DNA of 64,000 bases, from NCBI GenBank assembly GCA_905216215.1, contig CAJMSZ010000006.1, forward strand, positions 6,545 to 70,544, in the 5' to 3' direction. Made by a program: the position numbers and the translations under genes. Origin of the DNA: an uncultured bacterium (lineage in GTDB: Bacteria > Bacillota > Clostridia > Lachnospirales > Lachnospiraceae). How positions within the stretch are numbered: the first letter of the stretch is position 1; each line of letters opens with the position of its first letter. The notes beneath the pieces were generated by a model. It was not told where the DNA came from. It searched no databases and saw nothing but the letters and a program-made list of their open reading frames with translations. Shown here in pieces: positions 32,344-41,070 of the stretch.

Positions 32344-33564
32344 ATGCGTATGAGTAAAAGTACAGATTATCTGACCGCGCGTCAGACATTGCTTGATATA
32401 GTGAAAACAATTGACAAGGAGCAGATTGCGCTGGAAGATGGAGCGGGAAGAATTCTTGCCATGAATCTGGTGGCTGATGAGAATGTTCCTCCATTTGACC
32501 GGTCTGCCTATGATGGGTATGCGTTCCGTTCAGCAGATGTGGCTGAGGCATCGGAAGAACATCCGGTAACTCTGAAAATAATAGAAGAAATTCCGGCCGG
32601 TTCGGTAGGAACAAAACAGGTAACTCCCGGAACGGCTGTAAAGATTTTGACAGGTGCACCGGTGCCTTCAGGGGCAGATGTAGTGATTAATTATGAGGCT
32701 ACCGAATTCACCGATGAGCATGTGACCGTTTTTCGACCGATGAAGCATGATGCCAATATTGTAAAGACTGGTGAGGATGTAGAGAAAGGCCAGATTCTTG
32801 CAAGTGCAGGGACTGTAATTGATGTAGGACTTCTTGGAAGTCTTGCATCTCAGGGCATTGTCAGACCGGAGGTGTATAAGAGACCGATGGTTGGAATCAT
32901 TTCTACGGGAAGTGAAGTGGTGGAAGCGGACCAGAAAGCAGGACCGGGAAAGATTCATAATTCGAACCGATACACATTGGATGTGGCTCTGCGAAAGATT
33001 GGCTGTGAGCCGAAATATTTTGGAATTGCAGGAGACCGGAAGGAAGATATTCATAGGCTGCTTGAGCAGGCACTTGAAATCTGCGATGCGATTCTTTTAA
33101 CTGGTGGAGTATCTGTCGGAGATTATGATGTGACCCCGGATGCAATGGAAATGGCAGGAATAAAGATTCTTGTCCGTGGAGTAAGCATTAAGCCGGGGAT
33201 GGCTTGTGCTTACGGAGAGAAAAATGGGATAATTATTTGTGGACTTTCTGGGAATCCGGCATCTTGTATTACAAATTTTTATGCAATTGTGTTGCCTGCA
33301 CTTCAGAAACTTGCAGGGCGGGCAAACCCAATACCGGAAGAAATTGAGATGGAACTTGCAGAAGAATGCCGAAAGAAGAGTCCGGTGACCAGATTTTTAA
33401 GAGGAAGGCTGAGCCTTGCCGATGGAACTGTGAAGATGATACCTACAAAGTCACAAGGAAATGTGGTACTCAGCAGTACTATTGGATGTGATGCAATGGC
33501 AATTGTTCCGGCAGGACATGGACCAGTTGCAGCAGGAGCCAAGTTGAAAGGATTTTTGCTATGA
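32344..33564 (+). CDS. moeA: Molybdopterin molybdenumtransferase MoeA
   Basis: The 406-residue protein shows the MoeA pattern: FDRSAYDGYAFRSADV and AGSVGTKQVTPGTAVKILTG in the N-terminal domain. The MoCF-binding core follows with VGIISTGSEVV, ILLTGGVSVGDYDVTPDAM and GLSGNPASCITNFYAIVLP, and then domain IV at the C-terminus. It inserts molybdate into adenylylated molybdopterin. The next gene starts inside its stop (ATGA). Confidence 0.95.
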   Translation: MRMSKSTDYLTARQTLLDIVKTIDKEQIALEDGAGRILAMNLVADENVPPFDRSAYDGYAFRSADVAEASEEHPVTLKIIEEIPAGSVGTKQVTPGTAVKILTGAPVPSGADVVINYEATEFTDEHVTVFRPMKHDANIVKTGEDVEKGQILASAGTVIDVGLLGSLASQGIVRPEVYKRPMVGIISTGSEVVEADQKAGPGKIHNSNRYTLDVALRKIGCEPKYFGIAGDRKEDIHRLLEQALEICDAILLTGGVSVGDYDVTPDAMEMAGIKILVRGVSIKPGMACAYGEKNGIIICGLSGNPASCITNFYAIVLPALQKLAGRANPIPEEIEMELAEECRKKSPVTRFLRGRLSLADGTVKMIPTKSQGNVVLSSTIGCDAMAIVPAGHGPVAAGAKLKGFLL

Positions 33565-34577
33565 AAAAGATAAGAGTAGAAGAGGCAGTGGGGATGACTC
33601 TTTGTCATGATATTACTGCTATGAGGGATGGATTTAAGGGAGCGGCCTTTAAGAGGGGACATGTCATTACAGAAGAAGACGTCCCAGAGCTTTTGAAGAT
33701 TGGAAAACAGAGGGTTTATATATGGGAAGAGCATGCAGGAGAGATTCATGAAGAGGATGCGGCCAGACGCATGGCTGCTATGACTCCGGTAACAGGTGCA
33801 CATTATACAGAACCTTCTGAAGGAAAAGTGCTTCTTATGGCAGACACACGGGGGATGTTCCGTGTGAACAGAGATTTGCTTGAAAAGGTAAATAAAATTG
33901 GAGATATTACGATTTCTACACTTCCGGATCACTATCCGGTAGAGGCAGGTGCACGTCTTGCTTCTATGCGAATTGTTCCATTGGTTACAAAAGAAACGCA
34001 GATTATAGAAGCGGAGGCACTTTGTTCAGAAGAGAAGCTTCTGGATCTTCGTCCATATCAGGAACGGAAAGCAGGCGTGATTATTACCGGTTCAGAAGTA
34101 TATTATGGACGTATTAAAGATAAGTTTGAACCGGTAGTCCGCCAGAAATTAAAAGCATATCCGGGTGAAATTGTGGGAGTTACCATTTGTGATGACAATC
34201 TGGATATGATTGTGAATGCAGCAAAAGAACATCTGGCAAATGGAGCCGATTTTCTGATTTTTACGGGCGGTATGTCCGTTGACCCGGATGACCTTACCCC
34301 AACGGCAGTGAGACAGCTTGGGGCAGAGATTATTACTCACGGTGTTCCGTCGCAGCCGGGAAATATGACCTTGGTTGCGTATTATGGAGATATTCCGATT
34401 CTTGGTGTTCCGGGAGCGGCAATCAGCCTTCCTACCACCATTTTTGATGTGCTCCTGCCACAGATTTATGCAGGAGATAAGATTACAAAAGAAGATTTAG
34501 TACGATTAGGAGATGGCGGTTTATGCCAGCTTTGTAAGCCTTGCCATTTTCCAAATTGTACGTTCGGGAGGTATTAG
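33561..34577 (+). CDS. Molybdopterin-binding protein with Cys-rich tail
   Basis: The 338-residue protein has an N-terminal MoeA-linked domain (VEEAVGMTLCHDITAMRDGF) and a central MoaB/Mog-type fold (VIITGSEVYYGRIKDKFEPV, LIFTGGMSVDPDDLTPTAV, ILGVPGAAISLPTTIFDVLL). A short Cys-rich tail (LCQLCKPCHFPNC) could bind an iron-sulfur cluster or metal. Such proteins recur beside moeA in clostridia, and their exact step in cofactor assembly is not settled. It overlaps moeA by 4 bases. Confidence 0.8.
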   Translation: MKKIRVEEAVGMTLCHDITAMRDGFKGAAFKRGHVITEEDVPELLKIGKQRVYIWEEHAGEIHEEDAARRMAAMTPVTGAHYTEPSEGKVLLMADTRGMFRVNRDLLEKVNKIGDITISTLPDHYPVEAGARLASMRIVPLVTKETQIIEAEALCSEEKLLDLRPYQERKAGVIITGSEVYYGRIKDKFEPVVRQKLKAYPGEIVGVTICDDNLDMIVNAAKEHLANGADFLIFTGGMSVDPDDLTPTAVRQLGAEIITHGVPSQPGNMTLVAYYGDIPILGVPGAAISLPTTIFDVLLPQIYAGDKITKEDLVRLGDGGLCQLCKPCHFPNCTFGRY

Positions 34578-34579
34578 AG

Positions 34580-35533
34580 ATGATAGACGAGTATGGAAGA
34601 GATATTACGTATCTCCGCCTCTCCGTAACAGAACTTTGCAACCTCCGATGCAGATACTGTATGCCAGAGGATGGAATATGCAAGAAAGCACGGGCGGAGA
34701 TGCTGACAGAAGATGAGATGGTGGATGCAGTGAAAGCAGCAGCAAGTCTTGGAATCCGTAAGCTTCGTATTACCGGTGGTGAACCACTTGTCAAGCCAAA
34801 TATCGTATCTATCTGTGAACGCTCCGCAGCAGTTCCGGGAATAGAAGAAGTCTGTCTTACTACGAATGGTTTCATGCTGCCAAAGCTTGGAAAAGATTTG
34901 GTAAAAGCCGGGGTGAAGAGAGTTAATTTAAGTCTTGATACACTGAACGCGGAAAAATATGCATATATCACACGTTGGGGGACGCTGGATAAGGCTATGG
35001 CAGGACTGGAAAGTGCACTTACAGATGGCTTTGAAAAGGTAAAAATCAATGCAGTGTTAATAGGTGGATTTAATGACGGTGAAATTCGCTCTTTAGCGGA
35101 ACTTACAAAGCGGTATCCAATCGATGTTCGTTTCATAGAGATGATGCCAATGTATGACAGTGGAGATTTCAGTCAGGATGCTTTTATTCCGTGTCAGAAG
35201 GTGCTGGAGTATCTGCCGGAGGCAGTTCCGGTCAAGATGGACCAAGGGGTTGCAAGACTTTACCGTCTGCCGGAGAGTCTGGGAAATATCGGACTGATTA
35301 GTCCGGTCAGCGACCATTTCTGCGGAACCTGTAATCGAATCCGAATTACAGCGGATGGCAAAATTAAGCCTTGCCTGCATTCAAGAGATGAAGTGTCTAT
35401 TAAGGGCATGAATCTGGAAGAAATGACAGAACAGATGCGGCGTTCTATTCTTTCCAAACCAAGATGCCATGCAGAATTTTCATCGGAGCATCGAAGTGAT
35501 GCCGGAAGAAATATGAATGAAATCGGAGGCTAG
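34580..35533 (+). CDS. moaA: GTP 3',8-cyclase MoaA
   Basis: A radical-SAM enzyme of 317 residues: CNLRCRYC (about residues 21-28) for the SAM cluster, FTGGEP-like RITGGEPLV, and the C-terminal second cluster with FCGTCNRIRITADGKIKPCL. It rearranges GTP to 3',8-cH2GTP in the first Moco step. Start ATG 34580 after GGGAGG; the preceding gene stops 2 bases before it. Confidence 0.95.
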   Translation: MIDEYGRDITYLRLSVTELCNLRCRYCMPEDGICKKARAEMLTEDEMVDAVKAAASLGIRKLRITGGEPLVKPNIVSICERSAAVPGIEEVCLTTNGFMLPKLGKDLVKAGVKRVNLSLDTLNAEKYAYITRWGTLDKAMAGLESALTDGFEKVKINAVLIGGFNDGEIRSLAELTKRYPIDVRFIEMMPMYDSGDFSQDAFIPCQKVLEYLPEAVPVKMDQGVARLYRLPESLGNIGLISPVSDHFCGTCNRIRITADGKIKPCLHSRDEVSIKGMNLEEMTEQMRRSILSKPRCHAEFSSEHRSDAGRNMNEIGG

Positions 35534-35540
35534 TAAATCA

Positions 35541-36032
35541 ATGAAAAATATGGATGACTTTACACATTTTAACGAACAGGGACGTGCCAAGATGGTAGAT
35601 GTAGGCGACAAAACACCGAGCCACAGAACTGCTGTTGCAGCAGGACGAGTATTGGTAAGTAAAGAGACCTTTGCTTTGATTCAAAGCGGTGGAATGAAAA
35701 AGGGTGATGTACTTACAGTAGCTCAGATTGCAGGTGTAATGGGAGCAAAAAAAACACCGGATATTATTCCGATGTGTCATCCGGTAGTGATTGGCGGCAT
35801 TAATTTATCACTGACACTGGATGAAGAAAGATGCTCGGTTGAAATTCAGGCTACCGTATCCTGCGATGGAAAAACCGGAGTGGAGATGGAAGCACTTACC
35901 GCAGTCTCTACGGCAGCACTTACCGTGTATGACATGTGTAAGGCAGTACAAAAAGATATGGTAATTGCAGATATCCGTCTTCTTGATAAAACAGGTGGTG
36001 TACATGGTAATTTCCACAGAGAGGAAGAGTAG
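35541..36032 (+). CDS. moaC: Cyclic pyranopterin monophosphate synthase MoaC
   Basis: The 163-residue protein has the MoaC signature: RAKMVDVGDKTPSHRTAVA, IMGAKKTPDIIPMCHPV-like GAKKTPDIIPMCHPVVIGG, and KTGVEMEALTAVSTAALTVY with the catalytic Lys/Asp region DMVIADIRLLDKTGG. It converts MoaA product to cPMP. GGAGG precedes ATG 35541. Confidence 0.95.
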   Translation: MKNMDDFTHFNEQGRAKMVDVGDKTPSHRTAVAAGRVLVSKETFALIQSGGMKKGDVLTVAQIAGVMGAKKTPDIIPMCHPVVIGGINLSLTLDEERCSVEIQATVSCDGKTGVEMEALTAVSTAALTVYDMCKAVQKDMVIADIRLLDKTGGVHGNFHREEE

Positions 36033-36035
36033 AAA

Positions 36036-36971
36036 ATGAAGTATTCAGCAGCAGTAATCACAGTCAGTGATAAAGGAGCAAGAGGAGAAAGAAAAGATAC
36101 CAGTGGTCCGGCACTTTGCAAGATGCTGGGAGAAGCAGACTGGGAAGTAGAATATACTGCTATCGTGCCAGATGACGTAGAAGATATTAAAGCAGAGATT
36201 GTAAAATGTGCAGATGAGAAGAAGATTTCACTCATTGTAACAACCGGAGGAACCGGATTTTCACCGCGTGATATTACACCGGAGGCAACTCTTGAAGTTA
36301 TTGAGCGTGAAACCAGAGGAATCCCGGAGGCAATGCGTGCAGCAAGTATGCAGATTACATCCAGAGGATGTTTATCCAGAGGAGTTGCCGGAATCCGGAA
36401 ATCCAGTCTGATTGTCAACCTTCCGGGAAGCGAAAAGGCTTCTACAGAGAATCTTGCTTCCGTATTGTCACCAATCCGTCATGGAGTTGATATGCTTTTA
36501 TCGGCAGGGTCGGCAGACTGTGCAGAAGAAAAGGCAGTGATAAAAGCAGTTTGTATCAGCGAAAAGAAGGGCGAGCAGAAACATCCGGTAGAGGAAGTGG
36601 AATTACTTCCAAACCATGGAATTGTAGGTGATGCTCATGCAGGTAACTGGCATCGTCAAGTAAGTCTTCTTGGAACAGAAAGTGTGGCAAAGGTGCAGGA
36701 GAAGATTTCTTTTGAACTGTTACCGGGTGCATTTGCAGAAAATATTCTGACAGAGGGCATGTGTCTATATCAGCTTCCTGTGGGAACGAAATTGAAGGTT
36801 GGAACGGCTATTTGTGAAGTGACACAGATTGGAAAAGAATGTCATGCAGACTGTGCAATCCGTAAGGCAGCAGGCGACTGTGTAATGCCAAGAGAAGGAA
36901 TCTTCGTGAAAGTCCTGGAGGCAGGTACGGCCAAAGCAGGAGATATGGTTATAAAGTTAAATCTTGCATAA
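36036..36971 (+). CDS. Fusion of MogA/MoaB (molybdopterin adenylyltransferase) and MOSC domains
   Basis: Residues about 1-160 form a MogA/MoaB domain (VITVSDKGARGERKDTSGP, then TTGGTGFSPRDITPEAT and LPGSEKASTENL). Residues about 170-311 form a MOSC domain (VEEVELLPNHGIVGDAHAG, the Cys-containing GKECHADCAIRKAAGDCVMP, then GIFVKVLEAG). The first adenylylates molybdopterin; MOSC domains bind sulfurated or bare Mo cofactor and may pass it on. Fusion of both is known in clostridia. It ends the operon. Confidence 0.9.
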   Translation: MKYSAAVITVSDKGARGERKDTSGPALCKMLGEADWEVEYTAIVPDDVEDIKAEIVKCADEKKISLIVTTGGTGFSPRDITPEATLEVIERETRGIPEAMRAASMQITSRGCLSRGVAGIRKSSLIVNLPGSEKASTENLASVLSPIRHGVDMLLSAGSADCAEEKAVIKAVCISEKKGEQKHPVEEVELLPNHGIVGDAHAGNWHRQVSLLGTESVAKVQEKISFELLPGAFAENILTEGMCLYQLPVGTKLKVGTAICEVTQIGKECHADCAIRKAAGDCVMPREGIFVKVLEAGTAKAGDMVIKLNLA

Positions 36972-37036
36972 TAGATGTTGGAATGGTATATTGAACTGGA
37001 CGATATATCAACAAGATGAGATGTGAGAGGTTACGG

Positions 37037-38251
37037 ATGAGAATATTAAGTGTTACAGCCCAGAAGCCTGACAGTACAGGCAGTGGGGTGTATCTTACAG
37101 AATTAGTGAAAGGATTTGCAGATATGGGGCATACACAGGCTGTTATTGCAGGTGTGTATGCCGAAGACCAGATCCGGATGCCGGATGGTGTGGAGTGCTA
37201 TCCGGTTTATTATAACAGTCAGGAATTAAAATTTCCGATTTTGGGCATGTCCGATGAGATGCCCTATGACAGTACCAAATATTCAGACATGACAGATGAG
37301 ATGATGGAGAGTTTTAAGAACGCATTCCGGAAGCGGATAGAGCGGGCAGTGCAGGAGTTTCGACCTGAAGTAATTCTTTGTCATCATCTTTATTTTCTGA
37401 CGGCCTATGTCAGAGAGCTCTGCCCGGACCGGATAGTATATGGTTTGTGTCATGGCTCGGATTTGAGACAGATTAAGAAAAATCCATGGCAGAGAGCATA
37501 TATCTGTGACCGGATTCAGAAGCTGGATGGCGCCCTGGCTTTGCATGAAGAGCAAAAAGCAGAGATTGAAGACTTTTATGGTTGTGAGAAAGAGAAAGTA
37601 CAGGTTCTTGGTACCGGTTATAACAGTAAAGTGTTTTATAGGAATGATGAGAACAGAGAAGAGAGAGGCAGGCAGGATTCCGAAAAGTTAAGCCTTGTTT
37701 TTGCCGGGAAAATCTCAGAGAAAAAGGGTGTCATGAGTCTGATCCGCTCTATGAATTACATACCAGAAGCGAAAGAACGGGTGTTGCTTCAGATAGCAGG
37801 TGGACATGGAAACACTGAGGAATATCAGCAGATCAAGGAGTTGGCAGAAGCCTGTCCATGTGAAGTAGAATTTCTTGGAAAATTAAGTCAGCCAGAACTT
37901 GCAAAGGTATTTTGCCAGGGAGATGTCTTTGTGCTTCCGTCTTTTTATGAAGGATTGCCTTTGGTACTTATTGAAGCTATGGCATGTGGGATGCGGGCGG
38001 TGTGTACAGATTTACCGGGTATTCAGGAATGGCTTGGAAAAAATCTTCCGGCAAATGAGGTTATATATGTAAAACCTCCACGGATGGAAAATGAGGATGA
38101 ACCGGTACAGGCAGATTTGCCAGAGTTTGAACAGAAGCTTGCTGATGCGATATTACTTGCAAAGAATTGCCGGCCTGTAGAGAAAGAAGCCCTGCGAAAT
38201 CTATCGTGGGAAGGAGTATGTCAGCGTCTGCTTTATCTTTGGAACAGGTAG
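37037..38251 (+). CDS. Glycosyltransferase family 4 protein
   Basis: A 404-residue GT-B fold protein: N-terminal Rossmann half (GSGVYLTELVKGFADMGH), middle acceptor part and a C-terminal donor half with LVFAGKISEKKGVMSLI, VLPSFYEGLPLVLIEAMACG and the E-x7-E motif. It transfers an unidentified sugar or polar group. ATG 37037 preferred over in-frame ATG 37016 by ribosome site and homology-type start. Association with the Moco operon is by position only; a link to a cofactor or envelope pathway is not established. Confidence 0.8.
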   Translation: MRILSVTAQKPDSTGSGVYLTELVKGFADMGHTQAVIAGVYAEDQIRMPDGVECYPVYYNSQELKFPILGMSDEMPYDSTKYSDMTDEMMESFKNAFRKRIERAVQEFRPEVILCHHLYFLTAYVRELCPDRIVYGLCHGSDLRQIKKNPWQRAYICDRIQKLDGALALHEEQKAEIEDFYGCEKEKVQVLGTGYNSKVFYRNDENREERGRQDSEKLSLVFAGKISEKKGVMSLIRSMNYIPEAKERVLLQIAGGHGNTEEYQQIKELAEACPCEVEFLGKLSQPELAKVFCQGDVFVLPSFYEGLPLVLIEAMACGMRAVCTDLPGIQEWLGKNLPANEVIYVKPPRMENEDEPVQADLPEFEQKLADAILLAKNCRPVEKEALRNLSWEGVCQRLLYLWNR

Positions 38252-38375
38252 TTTTTGTTTATAGATAAAATAAATAAAACAAGGATTTTATTATAAAAAT
38301 CAATTATGATATATGCAAAAGAATGTGCTAGTATAACTGTGTATTGGCTTGAAACAGTAACAGGAGGGATAGCTC

Positions 38376-39101
38376 ATGTTTATCGATATGCATATGCATG
38401 AAATGAGAAATTCCAGTGATAGTTTTCTTTTGCTGGAACAGATGGTAGAATTGGCGAAGGTTCGTGGACTTGGAGCAATCTGTATTACGGACCATGATAA
38501 TATGAATGGAAAAGAATTTATTGAGGAATATTCGCGCAAAGTTGGATTTCCAATTTTTGTTGGGATTGAGTTTTTCTCGCTTCAGGGTGATATTGTAGCT
38601 TTTGGAATCACGGATTATCCAAAAGAAAGAATCCCGGCGCAGGAATTTGTAGATTTGGTACAGAGTCAGGGTGGCATGTGCTTCAGTGCACATCCGTTCC
38701 GCAATAATAATCGAGGGCTGGAAGAAAATCTGGATATTGTGACAGGACTGGATGGAATTGAAGTGCTGAATGGAAGTACACTTTTTGAGGCTAATAAGAA
38801 AGCGGGGGATTACGCAAAGCGTCTTAAAAAAGCGTGTGTTGGTTCCAGTGACTGTCATGTGCCGGAAAAAGTGGGGCTTTATGCTACCTATTTCCCGGAA
38901 GATATTCATTCTGTTCCAGAATTAATTCAGGCAGTGAAAGAGCGGAAAACGAAGCCGGCTTATTATAAGGATGGTGGATATCATATCTGGGATATGGAGA
39001 CACCTGTTGATGCCCCGTTTCTGATTGAAGATGAAGCCACAGAGCGTGCGAAAATGATGATTGCAAACAGTGAAATGCTTGCAGCCAGAAATAGAAAATA
39101 A
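38376..39101 (+). CDS. PHP-domain phosphoesterase
   Basis: The 241-residue protein shows the PHP metal-binding motifs: DMHMH (residues 4-8), ITDHDNMNG, SAHPF and GSSDCH. These four Asp/His clusters bind three metal ions in PHP phosphatases of the YciV (RNase AM/pAp phosphatase) type. An exact substrate cannot be inferred. The start is behind AGGAGGG. Confidence 0.85.
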   Translation: MFIDMHMHEMRNSSDSFLLLEQMVELAKVRGLGAICITDHDNMNGKEFIEEYSRKVGFPIFVGIEFFSLQGDIVAFGITDYPKERIPAQEFVDLVQSQGGMCFSAHPFRNNNRGLEENLDIVTGLDGIEVLNGSTLFEANKKAGDYAKRLKKACVGSSDCHVPEKVGLYATYFPEDIHSVPELIQAVKERKTKPAYYKDGGYHIWDMETPVDAPFLIEDEATERAKMMIANSEMLAARNRK

Positions 39102-39219
39102 GAACCTGCGAAGACGAGCAGCAACCACCATATCATCTGTAAAGGTGACTAGAAAGAAGTTGTTGATGCGTTCTTTGCGCGGTTAGCGGTAAAATAATTA
39201 TTATATGCGTATACAAGGA

Positions 39220-39253
39220 AACCAGAAAAGTCCTGTTGACTTCTCTGGTTTTT
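39220..39253. terminator. Bidirectional terminator between convergent genes
   Basis: AACCAGA-x-AAGTC (39220-39232) pairs with GACTT-x-TCTGGTT (39238-39250; one mismatch), T-rich on both sides. It serves the PHP gene on + and the DUF6472 gene on -. Confidence 0.75.
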
Positions 39254-39272
39254 CTATAGCTGTCTTTTCGTC

Positions 39273-39455
39273 TTACATTTGCTTCCTGACAACCCGGTAT
39301 TCGTCTCCACAACGGTAATAGGGACACTCAAAATGCCGGTCGGAGAGAAAGCGGCTCATTTCATCTTCGTCCAAATCCCTGTCACAGACATAGCATTCGT
39401 AATCTTCATCGTATATATAAAAAGTACAAGAATCACAACAGTTGTTGCCTGCCAT
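39273..39455 (-). CDS. DUF6472-type Cys-rich protein (60 aa)
   Basis: This small acidic protein has NCCDSCTFYIYDEDYECYVC, that is, six Cys in the first ~24 residues in a CxxC arrangement, then DLDEDEMSRFL and FECPYYRCGDEY. The pattern fits the DUF6472 family, tiny metal- or cluster-binding proteins common in Lachnospiraceae with no known role. It has GGAGGG upstream. It is encoded divergently from the ArsP-like permease. Confidence 0.8.
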   Translation of the reverse strand: MAGNNCCDSCTFYIYDEDYECYVCDRDLDEDEMSRFLSDRHFECPYYRCGDEYRVVRKQM

Positions 39456-39527
39456 TTCAAACCCTCCTTAAATTTAAATTCTATTAGAAAGTGTACAAAT
39501 TTTTTTTCAGAAAGTCAATGAAAAACA

Positions 39528-39556
39528 TTGACAAAATTCTATATATGTAGTATCCT
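39528..39556 (+). promoter_or_regulatory. Promoter of the ArsP-ArsR operon
   Basis: TTGACA (39528-39533), 17-base spacer, TATCCT (39551-39556). Confidence 0.7.
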
Positions 39557-39569
39557 GCATTTGTGATAA

Positions 39570-39585
39570 ATAGAAATATTTCTAT
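39570..39585. promoter_or_regulatory. Palindromic operator candidate of ArsR
   Basis: ATAGAAAT-ATTTCTAT is a perfect 16-bp palindrome 14 bases after the -10 box and before the permease start. ArsR/SmtB-family proteins bind AT-rich inverted repeats of this type, and an arsR gene is in the operon. Confidence 0.6.
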
Positions 39586-39615
39586 ATTTCGATATTATTG
39601 AATGAGGAGTGTATT

Positions 39616-40629
39616 ATGGAAATAATAAAATCAGGTTGGGATTTTTTTCAAAATCAGATTCTTGGTATGCACTGGCTGAAGGATTTGATAGGAACTCTGC
39701 TTGAAAAGGCAGGGGTAGGAATGGGCCGGTTTCCTGGTGAAGTAATCCAGTTTTTTATTTATGATATTATCAAAATATTTGTCTTGCTGGGTATTTTGAT
39801 TTTTGTGATATCTTATATCCAAAGTTATTTTCCACCGGAGAGAAGTAAGAAAATTATGGGTCGGTTTCATGGGATATGGGCCAATATCATTGGCGCACTT
39901 CTGGGAACTGTGACACCATTTTGTTCCTGCTCTTCTATTCCTATCTTTATGGGATTTACCAGTGCGGGTCTGCCGCTTGGTGTGACGTTTTCGTTTCTGA
40001 TTTCATCACCTATGGTGGATTTGGGCTCGTTGGTTCTACTGATGAGTGTATTTGGCGGAAAGATTGCATTTGCCTATGTGATTGTCGGGCTGACTGTTGC
40101 AGTAGCAGGTGGAACACTAATTGAAAGGCTTCATATGGAAGAACAGGTGGAAGATTTTATCAGACAGGCAGAACATGTGGAAGCAGAGTCACCGGAGCTT
40201 AACATGGCAGACCGGATGAATTATGCAAAGGGACAGGTGATTTCAACGGTCAAAAAAGTGGCACCATATATTTTTATCGGAGTGGCAATTGGCGCTGTCA
40301 TTCATAATCTGATTCCTGAACATATGGTACGCAGCATTTTAGGAGAACGCAAATGGTATGCAGTTCCACTTGCAACCTTAGTGGGTGTTCCCATGTATGC
40401 GGATATTTTCGGAACCATACCTGTTGCGGAGAGTCTGCTTGCAAAAGGCGCAGGTCTTGGAACGATTTTAGCATTCATGATGGCGGTGACTACGCTTTCT
40501 TTTCCATCTATTGTTATGCTCTCCAAAGCGGTAAAGAAGAAACTTCTGGGAACCTTCGTGGGAATTGTAACCGTAGGGATTATTATTGTAGGGTATTTGT
40601 TCAATTTATTCGGAACTGTGTTATTATAA
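39616..40629 (+). CDS. ArsP/SO_0444-type permease
   Basis: A 337-residue membrane protein with eight or more helices and the family motif TPFCSCSSIPIFMGF (about residues 100-114), whose cysteines bind metalloid or metal. Further marks include SFLISSPMVDLGSLVLLMS and VGVPMYADIFGTIPVAESL. Members export organoarsenicals (ArsP) or copper/zinc; here the linked ArsR, COG0523 GTPase and redox protein fit metal or metalloid export. Start ATG 39616 after GAGGAG. Confidence 0.85.
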   Translation: MEIIKSGWDFFQNQILGMHWLKDLIGTLLEKAGVGMGRFPGEVIQFFIYDIIKIFVLLGILIFVISYIQSYFPPERSKKIMGRFHGIWANIIGALLGTVTPFCSCSSIPIFMGFTSAGLPLGVTFSFLISSPMVDLGSLVLLMSVFGGKIAFAYVIVGLTVAVAGGTLIERLHMEEQVEDFIRQAEHVEAESPELNMADRMNYAKGQVISTVKKVAPYIFIGVAIGAVIHNLIPEHMVRSILGERKWYAVPLATLVGVPMYADIFGTIPVAESLLAKGAGLGTILAFMMAVTTLSFPSIVMLSKAVKKKLLGTFVGIVTVGIIIVGYLFNLFGTVLL

Positions 40630-40692
40630 AGATGTCAGGGGGCTAAGGCTTAAAATCACATGAGCTTGCGCATATGTGGGGTACGGCATCTT
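40629..40692 (+). other. Potential structured RNA between permease and arsR
   Basis: AAGATGTC (40629-40636) can pair with GGCATCTT (40685-40692; one G-U) to close a 48-base region that itself contains an imperfect stem CACATG-GC/GC-TATGTG (40657-40678). G-rich patches lie between. This may be a metal-responsive leader, a processing site, or a terminator/antiterminator. No known class recognised. Confidence 0.35.
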
Positions 40693-40722
40693 AGAAAGAA
40701 AATTCATATTTGAGGTGAGCAG

Positions 40723-41070
40723 ATGCAGATAGATTATACAAAATATGCAAAAATATTCAAAGTGATGTCTGATCCCAAGCGGTTGAAGATTATCGATATG
40801 TTGTCTGAAGGGGAATTATGTGCCTGTAAAATTCTGGAGGAGTTTCATATTACGCAGCCTACATTGTCTCATGATATGAAGCTGATGTGTGATGCCGAGA
40901 TGGTAAGGGCACGAAAAGAAGGAAAATGGATGCATTATTCTTTGGATATGAATGTGATGAATGACATTTATAAAACGGTTGGACGATTGATGGTCCCGGG
41001 TGATTATGCGGGACTGTTAAACTGTAATTGTGATACAGAAAGAGAGGAAGAGGAAAATGAAACAAATTAA
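40723..41070 (+). CDS. arsR: ArsR-family metal-responsive repressor
   Basis: The 115-residue winged-helix protein: SDPKRLKIIDMLSEGELCAC then ILEEFHITQPTLSHDMKLM as the recognition helix. The ELCAC motif in helix 3 is the place of the As(III)/Sb(III) cysteines of ArsR (ELCVC), and a CNC pair near the C-terminus may add ligands. GAGGTGAG site before ATG 40723. Confidence 0.9.
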   Translation: MQIDYTKYAKIFKVMSDPKRLKIIDMLSEGELCACKILEEFHITQPTLSHDMKLMCDAEMVRARKEGKWMHYSLDMNVMNDIYKTVGRLMVPGDYAGLLNCNCDTEREEEENETN

